Source: Persephonella sp. KM09-Lau-8 (GTDB lineage Bacteria > Aquificota > Aquificia > Aquificales > Hydrogenothermaceae). From it: a DNA stretch of 64,000 nucleotides. The stretch lies in the NCBI RefSeq assembly GCF_000703085.1, contig NZ_JNLL01000001.1, positions 1,488,001 to 1,552,000 on the forward strand, written 5' to 3'. The notes beneath the pieces were generated by a model that worked only from the letters and a program-made list of their open reading frames with translations, made no database searches and was not told the DNA's origin. Positions 57,247 through 64,000 of this stretch are shown piece by piece. Position numbers and translations under genes: made by a program. Positions within the stretch are counted from its first letter, which is position 1. Each line of letters starts with the position of its first letter.

Positions 57247-57754
57247 GAAAATCCCTGTTATCAGCATTGTTGGAGCCCATAATAGCGGCAAAACCACATT
57301 CATATCCGCTGTTATTAACATTCTGTCTTCAAAGGGCTATAAAATTGGAGCAATAAAACATGACCCTAAAGGCAAAGCCCAGCATGATACCCCTGGGAAA
57401 GACAGTTATAAAATGTTTGAAGCTGGAGCAAAACAGGTAATTCTGGCTTCTCCCAATAGAATCACTTCTTTTGTAAGGGATTCAGATTACACCGTTGATG
57501 ACCTGATAAATATTTATATGCTTCAAAACCTTGATTTAATCATTATAGAAGGTTTTAAATCCTACAAAAATACAGATAAATATGAAGTAATAAGAAAAGA
57601 TGAAAACAGGGAGCTTATCATCTCAGAAAAAGAGGAACTTAAAGGGGTAATAACAGATTACTATTCTTTCAGGCAAACCTTTGATATTAATAATCCTGCC
57701 GAATTTGCCGAATACATAGAAAAATATTATCTAAAAAAACAAAAGGATTTATAA
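57239..57754 (+). CDS. mobB: Molybdopterin-guanine dinucleotide biosynthesis adapter protein
   Basis: A 171-aa P-loop protein; GAHNSGKTTF (12-21) is the Walker A and AIKHDPKGKAQHDTPGKDS is the family motif. It assists MobA (13763) in making the MGD cofactor of nitrate reductase. Overlaps accD by 8 nt. Confidence 0.93.
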   Translation: MDKKIPVISIVGAHNSGKTTFISAVINILSSKGYKIGAIKHDPKGKAQHDTPGKDSYKMFEAGAKQVILASPNRITSFVRDSDYTVDDLINIYMLQNLDLIIIEGFKSYKNTDKYEVIRKDENRELIISEKEELKGVITDYYSFRQTFDINNPAEFAEYIEKYYLKKQKDL

Positions 57755-57786
57755 TATTTATTCCTGATATCAATGAGAGGTAAACT

Positions 57787-58056
57787 ATGAGGCTCTATGC
57801 TGTATTTGCAGGCACAGTTCAGGGTGTAGGATTCAGATATTTTGTTAGAAATATTGCAAAAGAGATGGGTGTTAAAGGATATGTCCGAAATCTGCCAGAC
57901 GGCACAGTTGAGGTAGTCGCAGAAGGAGACGAACAAACATTAAGAGAATTCCTTAAAGCAATTGAGCAGGGCCCACCTCTTGCAGAAGTAACTGATATCA
58001 GATACCAGTTTGAAGACAAAGAAGGGGGTTTCACAGACTTTGAGATTCTTTATTAA
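57787..58056 (+). CDS. acyP: Acylphosphatase
   Basis: An 89-aa protein with the fold marks AGTVQGVGFRYFVRNIA (catalytic Arg) and KGYVRNLPDGTVEVVAEG (Asn). Hydrolyses acyl phosphates. Overlaps the LysM gene by 17 nt. Confidence 0.94.
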   Translation: MRLYAVFAGTVQGVGFRYFVRNIAKEMGVKGYVRNLPDGTVEVVAEGDEQTLREFLKAIEQGPPLAEVTDIRYQFEDKEGGFTDFEILY

Positions 58057-59290
58057 GGCTTTAGTATTACTACTTATAATAAATCTAACTGCAAGTGCAT
58101 TAACCTATACTGTAAAACCTGGAGACTCCCTTAGTAAAATAGCAAACAAATACGGTGTTTCTGTTAAAGAGATAATCAAAGCAAATAATCTGAAAAAACC
58201 ATACATAATCTATCCCGGGCAAAAATTAAAAATTCCAGTTAAAGAAAATACAAAAACCAAGAAAAATATCAGAATAATAATCCACAAGGTAAAACCTGGA
58301 GAAAGTCTAATCAAAATAGCCAGAAAATACAATGTTTCTACAAAAGATATAATTCAGCTTAACAACCTGAAAAAACCCTATCGCCTGTATGTTGGACAAA
58401 AGCTAAAAATACCTGTAAAAGCAAAACCAAAAAAAGTATCCTCTAAAAAAATTAGAAAATACCAGACCTACTGCAAGGTAAAACATAAAGTAAAAAGAGG
58501 AGAAAGCCTGTCACTAATAGCAAGCAGATATGGTTTATCACTTAAAAGCCTTAAATTAATGAACAATCTAAAAAGCAATCGTATATATCCAGGTCAGATT
58601 TTATGTGTAAGGAAAGGGGTAAAATCTTCTTCTAATAATGTGGCCACCTCAGTAAAAAAATCCTCCTCAGGCTCAAAAGATATATATATCAAAAAAGAGA
58701 GAATTGTTAGAAAAAAAATTGTTATACACAGGGTAAAAAGAGGGGAAAGCCTTGCAAAGATAGCTAAAAAATATGGGACAACGGTATCCAAAATAGCAAA
58801 ACTTAACAGATTGAAAAAACCTTATGTTATACACCCTGGACAAAAGCTTAAAGTGGAAAAAACCGAGGTTAGCTACATAGAAAAGGTTGTAAAAAAGAGA
58901 GGAACTCCATTTAAATTCATACAACCTGTAAAAGGAGAAATCATAAACAAATTTGCAAATACTCCGTATAAACGTCATCTGGGACTGGATTATGCTACAG
59001 ATTGTGGAACCCCTGTAAAAGCCTCAGAAAGTGGAAAAGTAATATATGCAGGAACAAGTATTAAACCTTATGGAAATCTGGTGATAATCAGACATGGAGG
59101 AAAATTCAACACAGTTTACGGGCATTTAGGAAAGATAATTGTAAAAGAAGGTCAGATAGTCAAAAAAGGAGAAATTATAGGATACACAGGTGAAATGGAA
59201 AATATAAACGGATGTGGTCTTTATTTTGAGATTAGAAAAAATGCCATACCTGTTGACCCCCTTGCATTTCTAAACAAATCCCAGAAATAA
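58040..59290 (+). CDS. LysM repeat protein with degenerate M23 domain (NlpD/EnvC-like)
   Basis: A 416-aa exported protein: signal peptide MRFFIKALVLLLIINL to about residue 20, four LysM repeats (each starting with a form of HKVKPGESL or YTVKPGDSL) that bind peptidoglycan, and a C-terminal LytM/M23 domain. M23 ligands HLGLD (His, Asp) and YGHLG (His) are kept, but the final LHFE is LYFEIR, so one zinc ligand is lost. It may therefore activate amidases like NlpD/EnvC rather than cut glycan itself. I use TTG 58040 because it starts a normal signal peptide; TTG 58010 would add 10 residues. Confidence 0.86.
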   Translation: MRFFIKALVLLLIINLTASALTYTVKPGDSLSKIANKYGVSVKEIIKANNLKKPYIIYPGQKLKIPVKENTKTKKNIRIIIHKVKPGESLIKIARKYNVSTKDIIQLNNLKKPYRLYVGQKLKIPVKAKPKKVSSKKIRKYQTYCKVKHKVKRGESLSLIASRYGLSLKSLKLMNNLKSNRIYPGQILCVRKGVKSSSNNVATSVKKSSSGSKDIYIKKERIVRKKIVIHRVKRGESLAKIAKKYGTTVSKIAKLNRLKKPYVIHPGQKLKVEKTEVSYIEKVVKKRGTPFKFIQPVKGEIINKFANTPYKRHLGLDYATDCGTPVKASESGKVIYAGTSIKPYGNLVIIRHGGKFNTVYGHLGKIIVKEGQIVKKGEIIGYTGEMENINGCGLYFEIRKNAIPVDPLAFLNKSQK

Positions 59291-59338
59291 ACTGTTAGAA
59301 TATATTATCTATACAAAACTCCATAATTTGAGGTAAAA

Positions 59339-60571
59339 ATGGAAGGTAAAAAATATCAAGAATTTCCAAGAATAAAAAGACTTCCTGAATATGTATTTGC
59401 AATAGTAAATGACCTGAAGGCACGACTCAGAAAAGAAGGAGAAGATATTATAGATTTTGGAATGGGAAACCCTGACCTTAGACCAGCACAGCATATAATT
59501 GACAAGCTATGTGAGTCTGCCAGAAAAAAGACAACCCATAGATATTCTATGTCCCAGGGTATTCCAAGATTAAGAAAAGCTATAACAGATTTTTACAGAA
59601 ATAGATTCGGAGTAGAGCTTGACCCTGAAGAAGAAGCAATAGTCACAATAGGTTCAAAAGAAGGCTTGTCCCATCTAATGCTGGCAATGTTATCCCCAGG
59701 GGATATGGTTCTGGTTCCTTCCCCAAGATATCCTATCCACTACTATGCACCTGTTATAGCAGGAGCCTCTGTCCTTACAGTTCCCCTTCCACTGGAAGGT
59801 TCTGATAGTGAAAAACAGGAACAATTTTTAAAAAATATTTATGAATCCTACAAAGATAGCTATCCTGAGCCAAAAGTGCTTATATTGAACTTTCCTAATA
59901 ATCCAACAACGATGACCGTTGATATAGAATTTTTCAAAGAGATAGTCAGATTTGCCCGTGAAAAAAATTTATGGATTATTCATGATTTTGCCTATGCAGA
60001 CCTTTGTTTTGATGGATATCAGGCACCAAGTATTCTGCAGGTAGAAGGAGCAAAGGATATTGCTGTTGAAACTTACTCTTTGACTAAAGGCTTTTCTATG
60101 GCAGGATGGAGAGTTGGCTTTGTCCTTGGAAATCCAACCCTAATCTACAATCTGAAAAGACTTAAAAGCTATCTTGATTATGGAACATTTACACCTATTC
60201 AGGTGGCAAGCATAATAGCACTGGAAAGTGATTACTCTATTGTTGAGGAAGCAAGGGATACATACAACGAAAGACTTAATATACTTGTTGATGGGTTGAA
60301 TAAAGCAGGCTGGCCTGTAGAGAAACCAAAAGCCACAATGTTCCTGTGGGCTAAAATTCCAGAGGATTTTCAGCACATGGGCTCAATAGAATTCAGTAAA
60401 AAACTCCTTACAGAAGCAAATGTGGCAGTTGCACCTGGGGTTGGTTTCGGTGAGCATGGGGAAGGTTATGTGAGATTTGCAGTGGTAGAAAATGATAAAA
60501 GAATAAGACAGGCAGTTAGAAACATTAAAAAATTCTTCAAAAAATACAGACAGCAGGCTCAGGTTAGATGA
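59339..60571 (+). CDS. Class I/II aminotransferase (alanine/aspartate-type)
   Basis: A 410-aa PLP enzyme. FGMGNPDLRP, NFPNNPTTM, SLTKGFSMAGWRVGF (Lys in the Schiff base) and YVRFAVVEND are the usual blocks. It is likely an alanine, aspartate or LL-diaminopimelate aminotransferase; context does not decide. Starts near a good ATG and ends 4 nt inside the lptB gene. Confidence 0.92.
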   Translation: MEGKKYQEFPRIKRLPEYVFAIVNDLKARLRKEGEDIIDFGMGNPDLRPAQHIIDKLCESARKKTTHRYSMSQGIPRLRKAITDFYRNRFGVELDPEEEAIVTIGSKEGLSHLMLAMLSPGDMVLVPSPRYPIHYYAPVIAGASVLTVPLPLEGSDSEKQEQFLKNIYESYKDSYPEPKVLILNFPNNPTTMTVDIEFFKEIVRFAREKNLWIIHDFAYADLCFDGYQAPSILQVEGAKDIAVETYSLTKGFSMAGWRVGFVLGNPTLIYNLKRLKSYLDYGTFTPIQVASIIALESDYSIVEEARDTYNERLNILVDGLNKAGWPVEKPKATMFLWAKIPEDFQHMGSIEFSKKLLTEANVAVAPGVGFGEHGEGYVRFAVVENDKRIRQAVRNIKKFFKKYRQQAQVR

Positions 60572-61302
60572 AACAACTTTCCACCCTTGAAGTAAAACAC
60601 CTAAAAAAGATATATAAAGAAAGAACCGTTGTTAATGATGTCTCTCTCTATGTTCAGGAAGGAGAGATAGTAGGCTTACTGGGTCCCAACGGGGCAGGGA
60701 AAACAACAACATTTCGTATGCTTCTTGGTTTTATAAAACCAGATAGCGGAAATATCTTTCTAAACGGAGAAGATATCACAGACCTACCTGTCTATGAAAG
60801 GGCAAGAAAAGGTATATCTTTTCTTCCTCAGGAAAGCTCAATATTCAGAGAGCTTACAGTCTGGGAAAATATAGTTATGTTCCTTGAGTTTCAAACAAAT
60901 GACAGAATAGAAATTGAGGAAAAGGCAAAATCCCTGTTAGATGAGTTTGGCATATACCACCTGAAAGATCAGAAAGCATCAACTCTATCAGGAGGAGAAA
61001 GGAGAAGACTGGAAATAGCCCGTTCCTTGATAATAAACCCTTCTTTTTTACTTCTTGATGAACCATTTGCAGGGGTAGACCCGGTATCTGTTCAGGATAT
61101 AAATGGACTGATAAAAGACCTTATAAAGAGGGATATAGGGGTAATTCTTACAGACCATAATGTCCGAGAAACATTAAAAATCACAGACAGGGCATATATT
61201 CTGGCTCACGGAAGAGTGATAGCAGAAGGAACACCTCAAGAAATAGTTGAAGACCAGACAGTCAGAAAAATATTCCTTGGTGATGAGTTTACTCTAACCT
61301 GA
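60568..61302 (+). CDS. lptB: Lipopolysaccharide export ATP-binding protein
   Basis: A 244-aa ABC ATPase with Walker A GPNGAGKTTTF, the ABC signature LSGGERRRLEIARSL, Walker B FLLLDEPFAGVD and ILTDHNVRETL (the switch His of LptB). It drives LPS transport in the Lpt complex. Partners are not in the window. Confidence 0.94.
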   Translation: MKQLSTLEVKHLKKIYKERTVVNDVSLYVQEGEIVGLLGPNGAGKTTTFRMLLGFIKPDSGNIFLNGEDITDLPVYERARKGISFLPQESSIFRELTVWENIVMFLEFQTNDRIEIEEKAKSLLDEFGIYHLKDQKASTLSGGERRRLEIARSLIINPSFLLLDEPFAGVDPVSVQDINGLIKDLIKRDIGVILTDHNVRETLKITDRAYILAHGRVIAEGTPQEIVEDQTVRKIFLGDEFTLT

Positions 61303-61524
61303 TTAATCCTGTATTTCAAACACCTTTTCCCGTGATGTTTCCCCACGAATTAATTTTATTCTGGATTTAGGCACATTAAGATAATCAGAAAGCAGTTCTA
61401 CCACCTTTTTATTTGCCTTCCCTTTTTCAGGAACCACAGTGACCCTTATTTCATAAAAATTTTCTTCTATCTGTTTTATCTCATTTTTCTTAGCATTTGG
61501 TTTAACCTTTACCTTGATAATCAT
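61303..61524 (-). CDS. DUF167 (YggU/TA1414-like) protein
   Basis: A 73-aa protein with the family pattern KVKPNAKKNEI and KGKANKKVVELLSDYLNVPKSRIKLIRGETSREK. Function unknown; the family is widely conserved. Converges with lptB without a gap. Confidence 0.9.
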   Translation of the reverse strand: MIIKVKVKPNAKKNEIKQIEENFYEIRVTVVPEKGKANKKVVELLSDYLNVPKSRIKLIRGETSREKVFEIQD

Positions 61525-61542
61525 TTCAACCCCTATAAATCA

Positions 61543-61824
61543 ATGTTAAAATTAAATTCTAACATGGAAATTTTTAGAAATATTGTTGTCTTACTATCTG
61601 GAGCTTTTATATATCTGTCTGTTTTTATCTTTTCAGGACAAATAATTCCTGAAGAAACATTAAAAAATATGTACTGGTTTGCATTTTCAACTGTTGCAAT
61701 AACAGGATTTATAATTACCTTTGCCGTAAATAGATTTTTGTTTAGACTATGTGTCATCAGGGCTGGCATATTTGCATTTCTGAGTTTTATTCTCCTTGTT
61801 TCTGCATTATTTGTGCTTAGATAG
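61543..61824 (+). CDS. Small membrane protein, unrecognised
   Basis: A 93-aa protein with three predicted membrane segments (about 12-30, 43-62, 70-92) and no recognised domain. ATG 61543 or 61564. It lies 9 nt upstream of aroK. Confidence 0.6.
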   Translation: MLKLNSNMEIFRNIVVLLSGAFIYLSVFIFSGQIIPEETLKNMYWFAFSTVAITGFIITFAVNRFLFRLCVIRAGIFAFLSFILLVSALFVLR

Positions 61825-61833
61825 GAGGTTTTA

Positions 61834-62343
61834 ATGGGAAATCTTTATCTTGTTGGTTTTATGGGAAGTGGTAAATCTACAGTAGGAAAAATAGTTGCCC
61901 ATAAAATAGGGTATAAATTTGTTGATATAGATAAGCTTATTGAAGAAAGGGAAAACAAAACAATACCCCAGATTTTTAAAGAATATGGAGAGAGCTACTT
62001 CAGACAGCTTGAGAAACATATTATTCAGGAATTTACAGAAAAATCAGGATATATAGTCTCAACTGGAGGAGGTCTTGGGGCTGATATTGAGAATATGGAA
62101 AAAATGAAAAAAAGCGGCACAGTTGTCTGGCTTGATGTTTCCCTTGATGAAATCCTAAAGCGAACAGAAAAAGACAGCACAGAAAGACCATTACTGAAAA
62201 ATCCAAGGGAAAAGATTGAAAAACTGTATGAAGATAGAAAGAAAGTATATTCTATGGCCGATATCCATATAAAAGCAGAAAACAAATCCCCAGAAGAAAT
62301 AGCACAGGAGATTTTAGATAAATGGAACTCTTTACAGGAATAG
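61834..62343 (+). CDS. aroK: Shikimate kinase
   Basis: A 169-aa kinase in aromatic amino acid synthesis. P-loop GFMGSGKSTVGK, substrate-binding DIDKLIEE, FRQLEKHII, and lid ERPLLKN are standard. Overlaps acpS by 22 nt. Confidence 0.95.
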   Translation: MGNLYLVGFMGSGKSTVGKIVAHKIGYKFVDIDKLIEERENKTIPQIFKEYGESYFRQLEKHIIQEFTEKSGYIVSTGGGLGADIENMEKMKKSGTVVWLDVSLDEILKRTEKDSTERPLLKNPREKIEKLYEDRKKVYSMADIHIKAENKSPEEIAQEILDKWNSLQE

Positions 62344-62702
62344 ACATAGTAGAAAACAACAGAATAGAAAAGGTTTACAAAAAATATGGTAAAAGATTTT
62401 TAGACAGAATATACACCCAAAAAGAACAGGAATACTGCCTTCAAAAAACAGATCCTATACCCTGCCTGTCTGCAAGATTTGCAGCCAAAGAAGCATTTGT
62501 AAAGGCTTTTAATCAGGCATTTGGAAAAAATCTTTCATACAAAGATATAGAAATATTGGGTAGATACAACAAACCTGCACAAATTTTGCTGCACTATCAG
62601 GGATTTACAGACGGTATTCATCAAAACCGCTTAAAATATACTCTTTCCATATCCCACGAAAGAAACTATTCTGTGGCAATAGTTATAATCTACACAGTCT
62701 GA
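62322..62702 (+). CDS. acpS: Holo-[acyl-carrier-protein] synthase
   Basis: A 126-aa phosphopantetheinyl transferase with GIDIVENNRIEK (Asp), FLDRIYTQKEQEYC and ARFAAKEAFVKAF (Glu, Lys). Converts apo-ACP to holo-ACP. ATG is in the aroK tail. Confidence 0.94.
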   Translation: MELFTGIDIVENNRIEKVYKKYGKRFLDRIYTQKEQEYCLQKTDPIPCLSARFAAKEAFVKAFNQAFGKNLSYKDIEILGRYNKPAQILLHYQGFTDGIHQNRLKYTLSISHERNYSVAIVIIYTV

Positions 62703-62720
62703 TGCAGCAATTTTACTGCA
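62703..62720 (+). terminator. Weak hairpin after acpS
   Basis: TGCAG-CAATTTTA-CTGCA (62703-62707 and 62716-62720), followed by a short T-rich stretch. Could end the aroK-acpS transcript; weak. Confidence 0.35.
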
Positions 62721-62770
62721 CCTTTCCTGATAGCCATCATAAAATCTGTTAAATTTCAATAACTTATGCT

Positions 62771-62788
62771 TTGGCACACTTGTTGCTT
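62771..62788 (+). promoter_or_regulatory. Sigma-54 (RpoN) promoter of the flhF operon
   Basis: TTGGCACACTTGTTGCTT has GG at 62773-62774 and GC at 62785-62786, exactly 10 nt apart, the -24/-12 pattern of sigma-54. The start of transcription would be near 62798, just before the flhF ribosome site. This suggests the flagellar operon is under RpoN control with an enhancer-binding activator. Confidence 0.8.
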
Positions 62789-62815
62789 ATAAAATGTCGC
62801 CAGAGGGGATAAATC

Positions 62816-63772
62816 ATGAAAATGAAAAAATACTTTGTTAGAAATCTGCAAGAAGGGTGGATGCTAATAAGGGAAGAATTAGGAGAGAATGCTATTATTA
62901 TCTCCATAAAAGAGTCCAATGGAGAATTTGAAATAATAGCAGCCAGCCCTGAAAAGAGCATTCAAAAACCTAAAAATCTTCTTTATGAGACCTTTAAAAA
63001 ATCATTTAAGGATGAAAAAGATATATCAGGATACGAAAAACTAATAGATTTACTCACAAAACTAAAAAACACAGATTTACCTGATAAAGTTTTAACTGAA
63101 ATTCAGGATGAAATTTTCAAAATTTATACTCCTGTTATAGAAGGGATTAAAAAAGTAGATATTTCAAACAGAATAGAAAGGACTCCCCTACGAAAAAAAT
63201 ACATAAATATTCTCGGAAATATATCATCAGGAAAAAGCACAACCATTGCAAAACTGGCTTCAATTCTGAACTTTGAAAGGAACAAAAAAATAGCAGTAGC
63301 ATCCTTTGATTATTACAAAGTTGGTGGTTCAGAAAGTTTAAAGCGTTTCGCAGAAATGATGCAGATACCCTTCTTCTTTATAAAGAATGAAAAAGAGTTA
63401 ATCCTTTATAAAAATGCTTTTGATGAGTATGAACATATTATCTTTGATACTCCAGGGAATATTAAAAATTTAGTTGAAATTGAAAAGCTAATGACTTTTA
63501 TCACTTCCAGTCCAGAAGCAGAAAATATCTTAACAATACCTTTAACAAAAAAAGAATCGCTTATTGATAAAGATATCAGATATTTCAGCAAATTTAAGAT
63601 ACATCATCTAATATTAACCAAATATGATGAGATACAAACCTATACTCCACTTTACTTTATTCTTTCCCATTACGATTACAGGATTAGCTATATAACAAAT
63701 GGACTTGAAGTTCCACAGGATATTACAACTGCAGATGAAATTTTATCCAGAATTGCAGAGGTGATTAACTGA
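62816..63772 (+). CDS. flhF: Flagellar biosynthesis GTPase FlhF
   Basis: A 318-aa SRP-type GTPase with the FlhF N-terminus (KKYFVRNLQEGWMLIREELGENAIII), P-loop GNISSGKST (134-142), a DYYKVGGSE block and FDTPGN. FlhF positions the flagellum at the pole. Sigma-54 promoter upstream; the stop overlaps the ParA-like gene (TGATG). Confidence 0.9.
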   Translation: MKMKKYFVRNLQEGWMLIREELGENAIIISIKESNGEFEIIAASPEKSIQKPKNLLYETFKKSFKDEKDISGYEKLIDLLTKLKNTDLPDKVLTEIQDEIFKIYTPVIEGIKKVDISNRIERTPLRKKYINILGNISSGKSTTIAKLASILNFERNKKIAVASFDYYKVGGSESLKRFAEMMQIPFFFIKNEKELILYKNAFDEYEHIIFDTPGNIKNLVEIEKLMTFITSSPEAENILTIPLTKKESLIDKDIRYFSKFKIHHLILTKYDEIQTYTPLYFILSHYDYRISYITNGLEVPQDITTADEILSRIAEVIN

Positions 63773-64000
63773 TGAGAGACCAGGCTGAAAAACTTAGAGA
63801 TATGGTAAAAAATAGGAAATCACTTGATTTTCAGGTTATATCTATAACCTCTGGTAAAGGTGGAGTCGGAAAAACAAGTTTTACTGTAAATCTGGCCTAT
63901 CAGCTTCAAAAAGCTGGTAAAAGTGTTCTTATACTTGATGCTGACCTTGCCCTTGCAAATGTGGATATTATTCTGGGAGAACGTCCTAAATACAACCTCC
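63772..64000 (+). CDS. flhG: FlhG/MinD-family ATPase, 3' partial
   Basis: The first 76 residues are visible: a short start, then ITSGKGGVGKTSF, the deviant Walker A of the ParA/MinD family, and LILDADLALANVDIILGERP, which is the FlhG/MinD pattern. It controls flagellar number with FlhF. Cut by the window end. Confidence 0.88.
   Translation, partial: MRDQAEKLRDMVKNRKSLDFQVISITSGKGGVGKTSFTVNLAYQLQKAGKSVLILDADLALANVDIILGERPKYNL

Noticed and set aside
58010-58039. Start of the LysM gene at TTG 58010
   Set aside because: It would place ten charged residues before the signal peptide; TTG 58040 gives a standard export signal.

Overview
The window reads as one contiguous chromosomal piece from a low-GC, thermophilic, chemolithotrophic bacterium of the Aquificales, most like the Hydrogenothermaceae (Persephonella/Sulfurihydrogenibium type). 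That placement is an inference from protein style (Lys/Glu/Ile-rich), a DUF505 protein, the HspR-DnaJ-LigA operon, an Aquificales-type CRISPR repeat and the gene mix. It has not been checked by any search. The cell appears Gram-negative (BamA/TamA-type barrel, TonB receptor, LptB), flagellated (FlhF/FlhG with a sigma-54 promoter), Tat-competent, and able to assimilate nitrate.

Layout. 1-5489: nitrate assimilation operon (NirA, 5' end outside the window; NarK; NarB). 5526-9583: biotin ligase, a NifU-like one-Cys protein, a GH114 lipoprotein coupled to a PP2C phosphatase, and a 2-hydroxyacid dehydrogenase. 9601-20001: long minus-strand block with GGDEF-EAL / YfiR-like / TonB receptor, mobA, Fur, flavin reductase, PAS-GGDEF, tatC/tatB and an Omp85 protein. 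20060-23285: thiD-comF, a MazF pair, an AI-2E exporter and tRNA-Ser. 23403-26363: a very unusual heme-copper oxidase-like operon behind an FNR-type box. 26372-32997: housekeeping (uppP, comM, YyaL/SSP411, CcsA/HemX, pyrE, nitrilase). 33114-35970: an accessory patch with a lone small protein, a lipoprotein, an RHH/PIN module cut off at a TnpB element, and repeats. 35972-45786: DUF505, purL, a lipoprotein, DUF302-TDT, methyltransferase-M28-RNase Z. 45972-48056: PIN toxin pair and a 13-repeat (plus one degenerate) CRISPR array with no cas genes in view. 48057-55732: dnaJ-hspR-prmA-deoC-ligA, a HEPN pair and hisD. 55783-64000: pgeF-accD-mobB-acylphosphatase-LysM/M23, aminotransferase-lptB, aroK-acpS, and the start of a flagellar operon.

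Most noteworthy: (1) both redox enzymes of the nitrate assimilation operon carry foreign-looking C-terminal domains. NirA ends in what looks like the C-lobe of a Ser/Thr protein kinase, and NarB ends in a globin-like domain with Tyr where the proximal haem His should be. (2) The heme-copper operon at 23403-26244 has lost every CuA ligand but one in subunit II. In subunit I a CuB His is replaced by Asp and the active-site Tyr/Glu position is also Asp. It sits behind a perfect TTGAT-N4-ATCAA box, which suggests a non-canonical NO reductase-like enzyme rather than an O2 reductase. (3) A TonB receptor, a YfiR-like periplasmic protein and a GGDEF-EAL protein form a compact outer-membrane-to-c-di-GMP operon. 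MobA and MobB (for bis-MGD in NarB), the ferredoxin-type nitrite reductase and the putative NO-handling enzyme fit a nitrogen-oxide based metabolism.
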